From Ichthyophthirius multifiliis (taxonomy: Eukaryota > Ciliophora > Oligohymenophorea > Hymenostomatida): a stretch of DNA of 64,000 nucleotides. Numbering within the stretch: position 1 is the first letter of the stretch; each line of letters begins with the position of its first letter. The notes under the pieces are model-generated. The model saw nothing but the letters and a program-made list of their open reading frames with translations, was not told the origin of the DNA and searched no databases. The stretch spans positions 62,001 through 126,000 of the forward strand of contig NW_004086499.1 of the NCBI RefSeq assembly GCF_000220395.1, given 5' to 3'. Positions 36,149-47,595 of this stretch are shown here, piece by piece. A program made the position numbers and the translations under genes.

Positions 36149-36889
36149 ATGAATAATTATTAATACACATCAAACCTCGACTTATGCCTTCCATAATACA
36201 AATCAACCTCCCAAAACTCCCTACTATGGCGTTTATTCCATAGTGTTAATTTTACAATTGGCGGACTAACATTTTTAATCGGATCTTTAATGTATTTTCC
36301 CAAAATCGACTCCTCATTATACAACTAAGGATTTAAAGTCGGCGCCTGGCTATTTACAATTGGTTCATTTTCCTTTTTACTAGCTGACATATGTGAATGG
36401 CTACATTTTAGAAACATATTTAACGACACAAACGACTTAAACAACCGAAATATAGATAATTCAGTATATGGAAAGTTTAAGAGGGCAGAAGTTAGCTTAA
36501 ATTTTCTACTTTCCTGCTTAGGTAGTCTTTTATATTTAATTGGTTCGATTTTTTTTATTCCAGAAACTAATCTTTTATATGCTGGAGAATGGACTTTCAT
36601 AATTGGTTCTTTGATAATTTTTTTAAGTTAATTATGGAAAATCTTAAATATTTTAAATATAAATGAAAAGTTAAATAATGATGATATTTTAGGCTTTTTT
36701 GTGGATTTATTTAGCGGTTTAGGCGGTTTAAGCTATTTTTTTGGTACTATATTTTATATGTATATTGATTAAGGGTAAAATATATTAGTAATGGCTTGTA
36801 TATTATTTACTTTTGGAGGTATATTTTATAGTTCGGCAGCATTTTCAATTATTTATAGGTATTTTTTATTGAAAAAGAAAATTTATTGA
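36149..36889 (+). CDS. YrhK-like domain membrane protein, 246 aa
   Basis: A single exon, ATG 36149-36151 to TGA 36887-36889. After a short cytosolic start there are about seven hydrophobic segments arranged as repeated YrhK-type hairpins: FTIGGLTFLIGSLMYFP, then GAWLFTIGSFSFLLADICEW, then LGSLLYLIGSIFFIP, then GEWTFIIGSLIIFLSQLW, then GLGGLSYFFGTIFY and a final TFGGIFYSSAAFSIIYR. The recurring F-x-x-G-S-x-x-(Y/F) and G-(A/E)-W-x-F-x-I-G-S motifs are the signature of the YrhK domain, known mainly from bacterial and algal membrane proteins of unknown function. Here the domain is present about three times. A minus-strand frame across 36,325-36,600 is antisense to it. Confidence 0.82.
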
Positions 36890-36987
36890 AAAATTATGTT
36901 TATATATGTATATTTTTTTTTAAATATATATAAATTTATAAAGAATTAAAAAATTTAAAGATATAAAAAAAAAATATATTTATATAT

Positions 36988-39269
36988 ATGAAAACAATTA
37001 CAAAATTAATAAAAAATCGAATAAATTATTTCTCAACAAATAGTTAATAATTACAAGTTTAACCATTAAGAATAATTTAAGATGAAAATTCATTTTTAAA
37101 AACAAATACTTTTAAGCTATAAGTCCATTAAAAAAAGAACAGAAACTTTTTGAAAAAACCTTCCAATAATTTCAAAAGGAATTCAACATTTTTTACGAAA
37201 AAGCCTCTAAAAGAATAGATTCCCGTTCATCCGAGCTTCCTGAAATATATGATGACTATAAATACTATACCTAATTTGCCTAAATGGGTAAAACGAATGA
37301 TTATTTAATCGTATATAGATAAAATTTATCCACAAACGAAGTAGAATAAGTACTTGATATTAAATAAATAGTCCCAAAAGAATACCAGTAAACAGCAAAA
37401 TTAACAAAAATGTCATTTTCAGATTGCCATAAATACGTAGCTTTTGGTGTAGATTTAAAAGGAGATGAAAGATAAACTTTTTATATAAAAAATACAAATA
37501 CTAATACTTATTTAAAAGAGAAATTTACACAAATATATAACATGAAATTTTCTTAATGTGGTGATTTTCTAATTTACATAAAATAAGATGATAGATTATG
37601 GTCAAATTCGATATATAAGTAAAAAAACAAAACAAAAACATATATAATAAATATATACTTTTTAAAAATAAATAGACATAAAATAGGTGATGATATAAAA
37701 AATGATAAATTAATATATTAAGAATAAAACGAATAATTTTATATAGATTTAATATAAACTAAAGATAAAAAATATTTCTCAATACTCTGTACATCTAAAG
37801 ACTCTACTGAAATACATGTTTTAGACCGTAAAACGTTTAAGAAAAAAATACTTATTTCAAGAAATGATAAAGCTAAAGCTTTCTGTAATCATGCTAACGG
37901 AAAGTTCTATATATTGATAAATATAGACCCTAAAACTAAACAGAAATATTACGATTTTAAAGTTCTTACATAAGCCTATAATTAACAAAATTTCGAAGAT
38001 TTTTATATACCTTAAGAGGGTGAAATTATTAAAGAAATGGACATTTTTGAACATACTTTAGCCTTATATTGTTCTAGATAAGGTACTGAATATGTCCGAA
38101 TTATCGATTAGGACACAAAAAACACACACATAGTCGAATTAGGTGATTAATATAAAGCTGGAACAATAATATAGCCTGGTTTAAACGAAAATTTAGCTGT
38201 AGAAACCTTCCGTTTCCATGTAGACACCCCTTTTTCCTACAATCAAGTATTCGATTATAACATAAAGAAAAAAAAAGCATTTTTGCTTTCCGACTTTGAC
38301 ATGAAAGGCCCTAAATTTAACAAGGACAAATTCCTTATAGAACAAATATTCGCGCCTTCCTAAGACGGACAAAAAATCCCCATAACAATAATAAGGGAAA
38401 AAAACTTCTATAAAAATCGCAAAAACAAACTTCTTTTACATGGATATGGACATTATGGGATTTCATTAGAAATAGGTAATCATATCTATATACATATATA
38501 TATATGTAATATTTTTAGGTTTTAGTATAAATTATTTAAGCGCATTAGAAGGAGGATGGACTTTAGGCTTTGCTCATGTAAGAGGAGGTGGTGAAAACGG
38601 ATGTAAATGGCATGAGAATGCTATTTTAGATAAAAAACCAGTTTCTTTTTTTGATTTTATTTCTTGTGCGGAATTCCTTGTGGCAGAAGGTTATACACAT
38701 CCTTCTTTATTATGTGCTTATGGAAGTAGTGCAGGTGGTTTATTAGTAGGAACTGTAATAAATATGAGGTTAATTATTTGATTTTATTTTTATTTTATAA
38801 TTATAAAAGACCAGAACTTTTTAAAGCTTGTGTTTTAAATTTTCCTTTTTTAGATGTTTTATCATCTCTTATTGATGATAAATTACCTTTAACATAATCA
38901 GATTATAGTGAATTTGGAAATCCTTTATTTAATGACTATTATTATAATTTGATTTCTAGTTATTGTCCATATTAAAACATAAGGTTTGATACTGAATATC
39001 CAGCTGTTTTTATTACTTGTGGATCTTCAGATCATAGGGCTCCCCTTTGGAATGTTCTTAAATATGTAAATAGATTTAGAGAAAGAAGTAAATCACCTTA
39101 AAAAGTTAATGAATTTTGTGATAAAAATATTCTGGTTAATATTTTAGATTCAGGACATAATGGAGAAAGTGGAGCAATTTAAGGAATAAAAGAAAAATCT
39201 ATTTATTTGGCCTTTTTAGAATATGTAGTTATGAATTAAAATAAAGATATTTCTGTTTAAATTAAATGA
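36988..39269 (+). CDS. oligopeptidase B-like serine peptidase (S9), apparent frameshift
   Basis: Exons 36988-37618, 37676-38475, 38519-38768 and 38810-39269. The N-terminal beta-propeller resembles oligopeptidase B ([47 protein letters not shown]). The C-terminal alpha/beta-hydrolase carries [20 protein letters not shown], the nucleophile elbow [11 protein letters not shown], the catalytic Asp region CGSSDHRAP and the His in [10 protein letters not shown]. Such enzymes cut short peptides after Lys/Arg. An A-run of seven at 37130-37136 puts the first ~48 codons one base out of frame with the rest; one more A would restore continuity, so this is a homopolymer sequencing error or a true frameshift. 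Length (about 713 aa) fits the family. The start is 98 bp after the YrhK-like stop. Confidence 0.92.
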
Positions 39270-39597
39270 TAAATATTTTTTTTTTCTAATATTACTTTTA
39301 TTTTTTATTTGCTTTTTTTTTAATTTTTGGTTTTGTTTAAATAAATTATTATAAAATATTTCTAACTTTATTTTTTATAAAAGGATATATTATTATATAA
39401 ATAAATTTTTTATTATATGTCTTTCTAAATTTTTTATAAATAACTTTAATTTAATTTTTTTTTTTTTGCCATTTAAATATAATTAATTAATTTTTTTTTT
39501 TTTTTTCGAAAAATATTAAATTATCTGAAAAATAAATCAAACTAAAATAATAAAATATATATTTACAATAATAAAATAATAAAAAAGAAAAATAAAA
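39270..39597. other. AT-rich intergenic spacer
   Basis: About 330 bp with T and A runs; nothing recognised. Confidence 0.6.
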
Positions 39598-42190
39598 ATG
39601 TCAAATTCGCCAAACAATTAAAAAAATAAATAATCATTAGATAATACAATAAATTCAATGAATTCAGGTAAAAAAAACTTAAATATATATTTATATATTT
39701 TTTTTTTTCATAAACTAAAAAAAAAGATGAATTAAACGAAAAAATATAAAACTTAATAAACTAAAATTTTAACAATAATTAGTAAATAAGCACTAAATAG
39801 ATGTAAATATATATATAAAAAATAAAAATATATATTTTATATAAACAGGTAAAGTACTACAAGTGAAACTAATAACAATAATTAAAAAGAATTAAAAACA
39901 ACAGAAAAAAAGAAACTATAAACAGAAAATAATAATTATAAAAAACAATTAGGAATAAATAATTGTTTTAATTTTTTTAACGAAAATAAATAAAACTAAC
40001 AAAAAAATACTAATTCTTTCTTTTCTGAATTAGATTTATCTTCTTAAGTAAATACAAATAATAAAAGCTTTAATGTTTTAAATTCTTCTAGTTTGAAAGT
40101 TACTCCTTAAAATATACCTAAAATATATTTATAGGAAAACTTATAATAATAAGAAAACAATAAATTTTTAAATATATCATAAATAAAAAACAATTATAAT
40201 TCTAATAATAATAATAAACCAAGTTTTATATCAAATAAAAATAAAGAATCATTCAAAGAAATTAACCAGTTTAAATATATAGGTTAAAAATTAGAAGAAT
40301 CAATAAAAAATATATCTATTAAATAATTAATGGTAAATATAAACGTATAAACATAAATAATTAAAAAAAAAAAAAGGCAATAAAATTAATAATAAAACCA
40401 CTTCCAGTATTATTATAAATCTCTTAAAGTTTAATATATTTACTCTACAATAAATTAAAATCTCCGGAAAAAACTCCAGAATAGAATATTCAATGGCCAT
40501 AACTTTAAACATATTTTGTTTAACCAAGAGACTTACTAACTGAAATTCAAAAAATAAAAACTTACATAGAATAAAACGAATTAATAGAACTAAATATAGA
40601 ATATTGCGAAAATATATTTTCCAAAATCTAAGAGCCAAAAATCCTAAACAACCCAATATTATAAGAATAAATGGAAAAATTACATATTTTTATTGATTTA
40701 GCATTAAAGTATTATCGTTTATATAATAATAAAAAGTAAAATTATTCCTCAATATAAAATCTAAATGAAAATTCTTTCTAAGAAACACATAATAAAAGCA
40801 TATCAATATCCAAATATTTAACTTTAGAATAAAGCAAAAAAAAAGAGGTTTAAATAATAAACTAAATGACATCAAGTTAGAATAAAAACTCATTATAATA
40901 ATAAAGCGAAATCAAATATAAAAAAAGAAGTTCATCAGACTTAAAATAATTAAGTAGCCAATCTTTCCTAAAAAAGTCTTCCTTAAAAAAATAAACTTAA
41001 AGTTTTATTATTAAATCTAGTTTTGGTCATTAATAATCTCCTGTGAGTAGATATTCAACTTAATTATCAGATAATTAATCTAGTATAAAAATTAAAAAAG
41101 AACAAATAAATACAAATGATAATAATAATTTAAAAAGTTCTCATAGTGCAAATGATGTTAATAATAAGTCTAGTCTATCAATAAGATAAGGGAATAATAA
41201 TTCTAGCCTATCAATAAGATAAGGGAATAATAATTCTAGTCTATCAATAAGATAAGGGAAAAATCAAAATAGCAGCAAAGATTTAAAAGAAAGAAATTAT
41301 TTAGCCTAGTATAAAAAATAATCAAGATTGGATAAAATATTAAATTTGAAAGTTAAAAAACCATAAAGCTAGTCTTTAATTAAATAAATGATTTAATAAA
41401 GAAACTATTCTTTTAATAAATTTGAAAGTAAGAATTCTGTTATGGATGAATAAAAATTAATACTTTAATAATAAATTAAAGATGAAAAAAAACTAATTGT
41501 TGATTTGAATAAAAATAATAATAAATTATATAATTATTTAAATATGAAAAATAGAGAATAATAAAAACAATACTAATGTTAAAATTAATTAAAAGAAATT
41601 TACATTAATATATAAGAAGTATATATAAAAATATTTATTTTTTTAAGTGCATATATATATATATAGCGCAATAATATAAGAGATTTCTCAGAATAAAGAA
41701 AAAGAAAAGACTTTTTGTTAAAACATGAAACTAATATAGAAAATATAGAAACTTTAAAAAAGGTAAAATAAGAATAAAAAGCTAGAGAAAAATTTTTATA
41801 ATAAGAAAGAAATTAAGAATATGTAAATATTTATTTATATTAAAAAAAATATTATGTATTTTATAGGAATTATAGAAATAATATAATAATTATTTAAAAG
41901 AAAAAGAATAATATAATAAAAGGAATATTTATAATCAAAAAAATAAAATTTGTTAGATGAAAAACAATTAAAAGAAAAACAATAAAAAAGAATAAATCAG
42001 TTTAGTATTTTTTATTAAAATAATTATTTTTATTTATATTATTATAGAGTTAAGATATATATGACGAATAAATTTATAAGCTTAATTAATAATTATAAGA
42101 ATGTAATCTTTAAAAAAACAAATATAATAAAGTATTTAAAATAACATAAGTATTATATAAAATTAAAACTATAAAATAAATTGATAAAAT
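39598..42190 (+). CDS. Q/N-rich coiled-coil protein with 11-aa repeats
   Basis: Start ATG 39598. Early small exons (MSNSPNNQKNKQSLDN) are followed by a Asn/Ser-rich region, an intron at about 40,332-40,404, then a folded-looking segment (LLQISQSLIYLLYNKLKSPE, PRDLLTEIQKIKTYIEQN, ILNNPILQEQMEKLHIFIDL, ALKYYRLYNN). Next come Ser/Lys-rich sequence, three 33-bp repeats encoding S-S-L-S-I-R-Q-G-N-N-N, and a C-terminal coiled coil (DEKKLIVDLNKNNNKL, RKRKDFLLKHETNIENIE, KEKEQYNKRNIYNQ) broken by several introns after 41,620. The exact 3' end is uncertain. The pattern of a helical domain plus coiled coil suggests a cytoskeletal or basal-body protein; no family is recognised. Confidence 0.7.
41160..41258 (+). 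repeat. three tandem 33-bp coding repeats
   Basis: Units 41160-41192, 41193-41225 and 41226-41258, nearly identical, in frame with the coiled-coil gene. Each encodes 11 residues ending SSLSIRQG. Confidence 0.95.
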
Positions 42191-42237
42191 AAAAATTACT
42201 TATTTAAAAAAATTATATTGTTTTTTGTATAATTAAA

Positions 42238-42291
<54 letters not shown>

Positions 42292-42453
42292 GTTATTATT
42301 ATTATTATTTTTATGTTTATTATTTTTATTTTTTTTATTTATATTATAATTTTTATTTTTATTATTATATTTATTAATATATTTATTAATATATATATTA
42401 ATGCAAACAATAAATACTTATTAATCTCAATAATTTAATCAAAATAATTTTTT
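42191..42453. repeat. (ATT)n tract and flanking AT-rich sequence
   Basis: About 24 ATT units at 42,238-42,309 with one TTG interruption. The 3' end of the upstream gene may lie in or just before it. Confidence 0.7.
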
Positions 42454-43224
42454 TCACTTGAATATTCTTTTATTAAATTCTATTAACTTGTTTCTATTTT
42501 ATTTTAAAAGTTATAAAATTATCCTAAAACATAATTTAAACTCACTTTTATAATTATTTTATATATCTATAAATTTTTTATAAATTATAAATATACTTTC
42601 TTTAATATTAAATTAAGATATCTAAATGATATAATTTTATTAATCTTAATTTTAATGAGATCTAAATAATAAAATTAATTGGCTATTTATCATAATAAAT
42701 AATTAAAATTTTTAAATATGTAATTAAATATTCTGATTTTATCTAATAATCAGCTTTTTAATCATTTATTCATTATATAAAGATAATTCTAAATCAAAAG
42801 AATAAAAAAAGCAATATATTAAAAAATAAATTATATAAATTATTTTGTATTTTTGTTAATTTAAAATATAAATTAAAAAAAATATATTTATAATTAATAT
42901 ATCTGTCTTTTATATTAATAATTATATATACATATATACATATATATTTATATAAATACTATATAATATTCTTAAATTAATGTATTTTTTATATTAATTT
43001 ATAGTAATTTAAAACTATTTATATAAATATAACAATAATAATTTTTTTCCTTTTATTTATTAATTCATTTTTCTTTAAAATTTATTAAAACCAAAATATA
43101 ATTCATAATTTTCTAAGTTTAATATTTCTTTTCGATATTATTTATTTTTAAATAATTTATATTACTTTTTTCCTGTATTATAAAAAATTTTAATTTATAT
43201 TTAATTCTTTTTAATTTAAGTATA
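42454..43224 (-). CDS. possible hypothetical ORF
   Basis: One minus-strand frame is open from a TGA near 43,225 to TGA 42454-42456 (about 250 codons), with about nine stops in the other two frames. It reads KQYRKEILNLENYELYFGF, then SFDLELSLYNEQMIKK and YKSEFKLCFRIILQLLKQ. A first in-frame ATG gives MNQQIKGKKLLLLYLYK. No domain recognised; GC is only slightly above background, so chance is possible. Upstream exons between 43,240 and 43,560 are conceivable (MIIQQNSLFIEKKIVF). Confidence 0.3.
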
Positions 43225-44498
43225 TATTCATTTATAATATTAATTTAAAATATTAGAAAATTATTTTTAATTATGTTTTTTTATTAAAAAATTATCTATA
43301 TTTTATATTTTTATTTATATCAGATATATATTTAATTTTTTTGCTTTTCTATAATTATTAATAATCAATAGATATTTTTTTTTTAATCTTTTGAATAAAA
43401 AAATGATTTTGATAATTATTATTCTTATTCATTATGTTAATAAAATTTATTGAAAACTATTTTTTTCTCTATAAATAAGCTATTTTATTATATAATCATA
43501 CACATAATTCAAGCTTTAGATTAAATCTATAATATAAATCTATATTATATGAAATATTTTAATTTTATATATATAGAATTTTTTTAAATATCTTATATCT
43601 TTCAAATATAATCAATAATATAATAATATTTATCTAATACATAAAAATATTTATTATCATAATTATAAGAGTATCATATATTATTTATTTAGATACTACA
43701 TTTTTTTATTTTTAATATGATTTGTTATTGATATATAATTTTAATTAATTCTTATTTTTACAAATATTATTTAAGAAATAATACATATCATAAGTGGATA
43801 TTTTAAAAATAAATATGAAATATTTTTTATAATATTTATTCTTTAAAATAATTTGTTTGAAATTTATAATTTCTATAAAATTTTAAATTTTAAATTTTAA
43901 GATTTTTTTTTTTTTAATTTATTTAAGAAAAAGCATTTAATTTATAGAATATAAAAATATATTCTTTTATTATTAGTTATATTTTAATAATAAATTACTA
44001 ATATATTATTTTATATATATAGGTTTTACTTAAGAAATTGGTTTGGGGTCAAAATTTTTATTAGATAAACTAGAGTATATATATAAAATTTGAAAAGCTT
44101 TTTAAAAATAAATCATTTTTTTTTTTAATTATATGAAATTATTTTTGAATTTTATTTTATTGAATTAAATATAATTTATTATCATTAAGATATTTATTTA
44201 CAAGTAGTTACTAAATCATAAACATTACATTACTATAATATATATATATAATAATAATAATAATAAAAACAAATAACACGAAGGATTATATTAAACTTAT
44301 TTGTAAAAGAATGTTTATTTTTATATCTTTAAAAATATTGTAAACAATTTAAAATAGCTCTATTGAAAAATTAAAAGAAAAACTGTAAATTTAATATAAA
44401 AAATTAAAATAAATCAAGTAAGTAAAATAAAAAAGAAATATAATAAGAAAATAATTATATATTAAATATAAATAATTTTAAAAATAATAGACAAAAAT
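43225..44498. other. AT-rich intergenic
   Basis: About 1.3 kb with no supportable gene; an (ATA)n tract lies at about 44,250-44,266. Confidence 0.5.
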
Positions 44499-45438
44499 AT
44501 GTAATAAATAAAAACAGATAGTCGAAACATTCCATTAAATCCATTTTAATTTTAAGAAACACGTAATAAAGATTTAGTAATAATAATACTATCAGATATC
44601 CACATGGAATACAAGAAATTAGAAAAGTTAAAAGGCTGGCATAAAGAATATAACAACGATATAATAGACTATGTATTTGTATTAGGAGATTTCGATAATT
44701 TAATATCTGATAAATCAAATATAAATATGGAAGAATGCTATTAATCAGAAGCTCGAATTGCAAATGTTTTAAATTTCCTAGAATTTTTCTCATGTACATT
44801 ATTAGTTTTACCCGGAAATCATGATCCTTATAATATGTTTAAATTTAAACAACCTTCAGAAAATACACGAATAACTTAGCATTCATATAATATACATAAA
44901 TCTGTTTTCGAAATAAATACATCATTAAGTGTTATAGGTTATTTAAAATATATATATATATATAAAAAATACATATTTAGGTTTTGGTGGAAGTATCCCA
45001 GGTTACTAACATATTTAAGGTGAATAAAAGCTAGTATGGGAAGGATTTCCTTTTTTAAATGAAGAAGAAATCAAAAATGAAAGTGAACAATTTTTCGATG
45101 ATCAATTTAAATAAGAAAAATAGTTCATTTTACTAACCCATGTAGGTCCTTCATGTTCATAAACTACAATTGTCAAAACAGAATAGTAAGAAGATAATAT
45201 TTATGCCGGTTGTGAATTTTTTAATGATGTGATTAAAAAATATAACAAGAAAATTGTTACAAATCTTCATGGACATGTACATGATAGTATAGGCAAATTA
45301 TCTGTTATGGATGTTCAAATTATCAATCCAGGCTCTTTAAAGTACGGTTAATTTGCAAAAATTTGCTTACATTAAGACAATTCAACTTTAAAGTGGGTAG
45401 TAAGAAGTACTTAATTTATTAATTTAAATGCTTATTGA
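44499..45438 (+). CDS. metallophosphoesterase (calcineurin-like), 298 aa
   Basis: Two exons, 44499-44937 and 44981-45438, join in phase. All five family blocks are present: IIILSDIHMEY (D-x-H), VFVLGDFDN (GD), LVLPGNHDPYN (GNHD), ILLTHVGPSCS (H) and LHGHVHDSIG with NPGSLKYGQF (H-x-H). These residues bind two metal ions and hydrolyse phosphomonoesters or diesters. GDFDN replaces the usual GDxxD-N (for example GDLVD), so one spacing is shortened but the key Asp is present. The compact size without extra domains resembles the 239AB/YfcE-like group; substrate unknown. The stomatin-like gene follows 355 bp downstream on the same strand. Confidence 0.92.
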
Positions 45439-45793
45439 TAAAATAAAAAAGAAGTTAATTTAATATTTTTTTTATTTATTACTTTAATATTTTTTTAATT
45501 ATTTTTAAAACTATGTTTATAAATATAACTTATTAATAAATATAAAGTTTAATTGATTATTTTTTTATTATATATATAAGTATGATTTTATATAAATATA
45601 TATATTTATATATATATTTATTTATAAATATTAAAATAATATTATACAATTTATAAATAATTTATATTATTAAATTTTTTATTATATCTATAAGATTTAC
45701 TTACTTTAATCAAAATAAAATAAAAAAAAAAATTAAATACTTCATAAATTAAAAAAAAAATACATATTATATTTACTATATAATCATAAAAAA
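45439..45793. other. AT-rich intergenic spacer
   Basis: About 355 bp; nothing recognised. Confidence 0.6.
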
Positions 45794-46901
45794 ATGAATA
45801 ATGTAAACTTAATATAAGGATAACAAAAATACATTTTCGAAGATTAAAATGATTTAATAAAAGAAAATAAAGATGAATATTAATGTATCTAAGTTACAAG
45901 TATAGTTTGTGGATCTTGTATGGCATGGACAAGGATATTATTTCCTTGCATTTGTTGTTTATTTTGCGGTTTTTTTTTTTTTTTAAAAAAAAAACAAATA
46001 TTTATTATCTTATAATCATAGATAATCCTTTTATCTAAGTAAAATAAGGGACAAAATGTATAGTAGAACGTTTTGGTAAACCAGTCAAAATATTAGATGC
46101 TGGACTACATTAAATAAATCCTAATGTAGATACAATAAAAGTAAAAAGCTTAAAAACATAAGTAATTGATTTACCAAGTTAAAAAATTATTACTAAAGAT
46201 AATATTAATGTTACAATAGGTATATAAAATTTATATTATATACATATTATATATGTATATATATAGATTGTTGCCTTTATTATAGAATAATTTCAATTCC
46301 AAGGGCTACATATAAAATAGATAATTTACCTCATGCTTTAATGAGTATATTTTATTAAAAAAACATATAAAATAAAGTTATTTTTTTTTTAAAAAAAAAG
46401 ATTAAAGTATTGCTGCCATTAGATCTGTACTTGGAGAAATGAACTTATAAGATTTATTAGATAAAAAAGATGAAATTGGAGATAATTTAGAAGAATTAGT
46501 TAATGCTTAATCCCAAAATTGGTTTTTTTTTTTTTTTTTTTTTTAATAAAACAATAAAAATAATTTTTTAAATATAATAAAGGGGAACTTATGTTGAATA
46601 AATATTCGTTAAAGATATTTAACTAAATAAATAAACATAAGACGATATGGCAGCTATAGCAAAACAAAAAAGAATTGGAGAAAGTAAACTTATTAGTAAT
46701 AAAGCAGATGTAGAAACTGCAAGATTATTAAGAGAAACTGCTGATATATTGGACTCAAAAGCTGCTATGTAAATTAGATATTTAGAAGTAATTCAAAATA
46801 TTACTAAATTTGCGCCAGAATAAGTTATTTTTCTTCCTTTAGATTCTCAGTTTAAACAAGGAAATGATTAATAGTTATAATAAAAATAATAATAAAAATG
46901 A
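45794..46901 (+). CDS. stomatin-like SPFH/band 7 protein
   Basis: Five exons (45794-45968, 46022-46219, 46267-46344, 46401-46521, 46583-46901) give about 296 aa. A hydrophobic cysteine-rich segment (SCMAWTRILFPCICCLFC, about residues 43-60) is the membrane hairpin. The SPFH domain follows: QVKQGTKCIVERFGKPVKI, DAGLHQINPNVD, VIDLPSQKIITKDNINVTI, CCLYYRIISIPRATYKI, SIAAIRSVLGEMNLQDLL, TYVEQIFVKDIQLNKQ, then AAIAKQKRIGESKLISNKAD and RETADILDSKAAMQIRYLEV. Stomatins coat membrane microdomains and modulate channels. The cysteine cluster suits palmitoylation. Exon 3 is only 78 nt. The Q-rich tail is unusual. Confidence 0.94.
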
Positions 46902-47062
46902 GAAAAAAAAGAAAAAAAAAGGAAATTATTTCTTTTTTAAAAAAATATATATATTTATTTTATAAAAATCAAAATACTATGTTTTTTTTTTTATTTGTTA
47001 AAAAAATTTTTAAAAAAAAATGATACAATTTAAAATTTAATTGAAAAAGTAAAACTTATAAC
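46902..47062. other. short A-rich intergenic spacer
   Basis: Low-complexity A and T runs; no signal recognised. Confidence 0.5.
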
Positions 47063-47386
47063 ATGTATATAAAAACAAAACAAAATAACAGAAAACCTAT
47101 AAAATTAAAATAATCATTTAAAATAAAAAGATAATCAATTAAAACAAAAGCTTACATAAATTTTTGCTTAAAATTAATTAATTTAACCCCGCCTTTAGAC
47201 TAAAACGAAGGTCAGGCAAGCACTAAGTCGAAAACAGTATAAAATAAATAGAAAAAATATAAGAAATAAATGCTGATTTGATAAAAAATAACAATTAGTT
47301 AAACTAAGATTTACTTTAGTATTAATAAAAATACGAAAAAACAAAAACTGATTTATAAAAAAGTAAATAATAAAGTGAAAGACATG

Positions 47387-47457
<71 letters not shown>

Positions 47458-47480
47458 CTCAATTATTCCAGAAAATAATA
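47063..47480 (+). CDS. small coiled-coil gene, boundaries uncertain
   Basis: GC rises locally (CCCCGCC, GGTCAGGCAAG). One frame reads PAFRLKRRSGKHQVENSIKQ, then IEKIQEINADLIKNNNQLN and YEKTKTDLQKSKQQSERHE, a clear basic segment plus heptad-like coiled coil. The ATG at 47063 is in a different frame (MYIKTKQNNRKPIK, then INLTPPLDQNEGQAST), so a small intron or a later start is needed. The coil runs into a 70-bp (AT)n tract at 47,388-47,456, beyond which ENNNQKIFKM may be a short last exon. Coding is likely, the model is not secure. Confidence 0.42.
47388..47456. repeat. long (AT)n tract
   Basis: About 33 AT units, the longest dinucleotide run in the window. Confidence 0.95.
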
Positions 47481-47595
47481 ATTAGAAAATATTTAAAATG
47501 TTATTTTTATTTTAAATTTAATAATTTTATAATTTTTTTTTTAAAAAATAATAAAAAAAAATAAAAAAAGCAATTTTTTTACTTTAACTCATTTT

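Noticed and set aside
36325-36600. Minus-strand open frame of 91 codons (MKVHSPAYKRLV...)
   Set aside because: Lies opposite the YrhK-like gene, whose + strand frame has repeated family motifs over 246 codons.
40327-40893. Two minus-strand hydrophobic frames
   Set aside because: Antisense to the coiled-coil gene; apparent hydrophobicity comes from complementing Lys/Asn/Gln codons.
44455-44799. Minus-strand open frame of 114 codons
   Set aside because: Overlaps the metallophosphoesterase with all catalytic motifs on the + strand.
47180-47235. GC-rich patch considered as a tRNA or small RNA
   Set aside because: No cloverleaf arms or anticodon stem found; one frame reads into a coiled coil.
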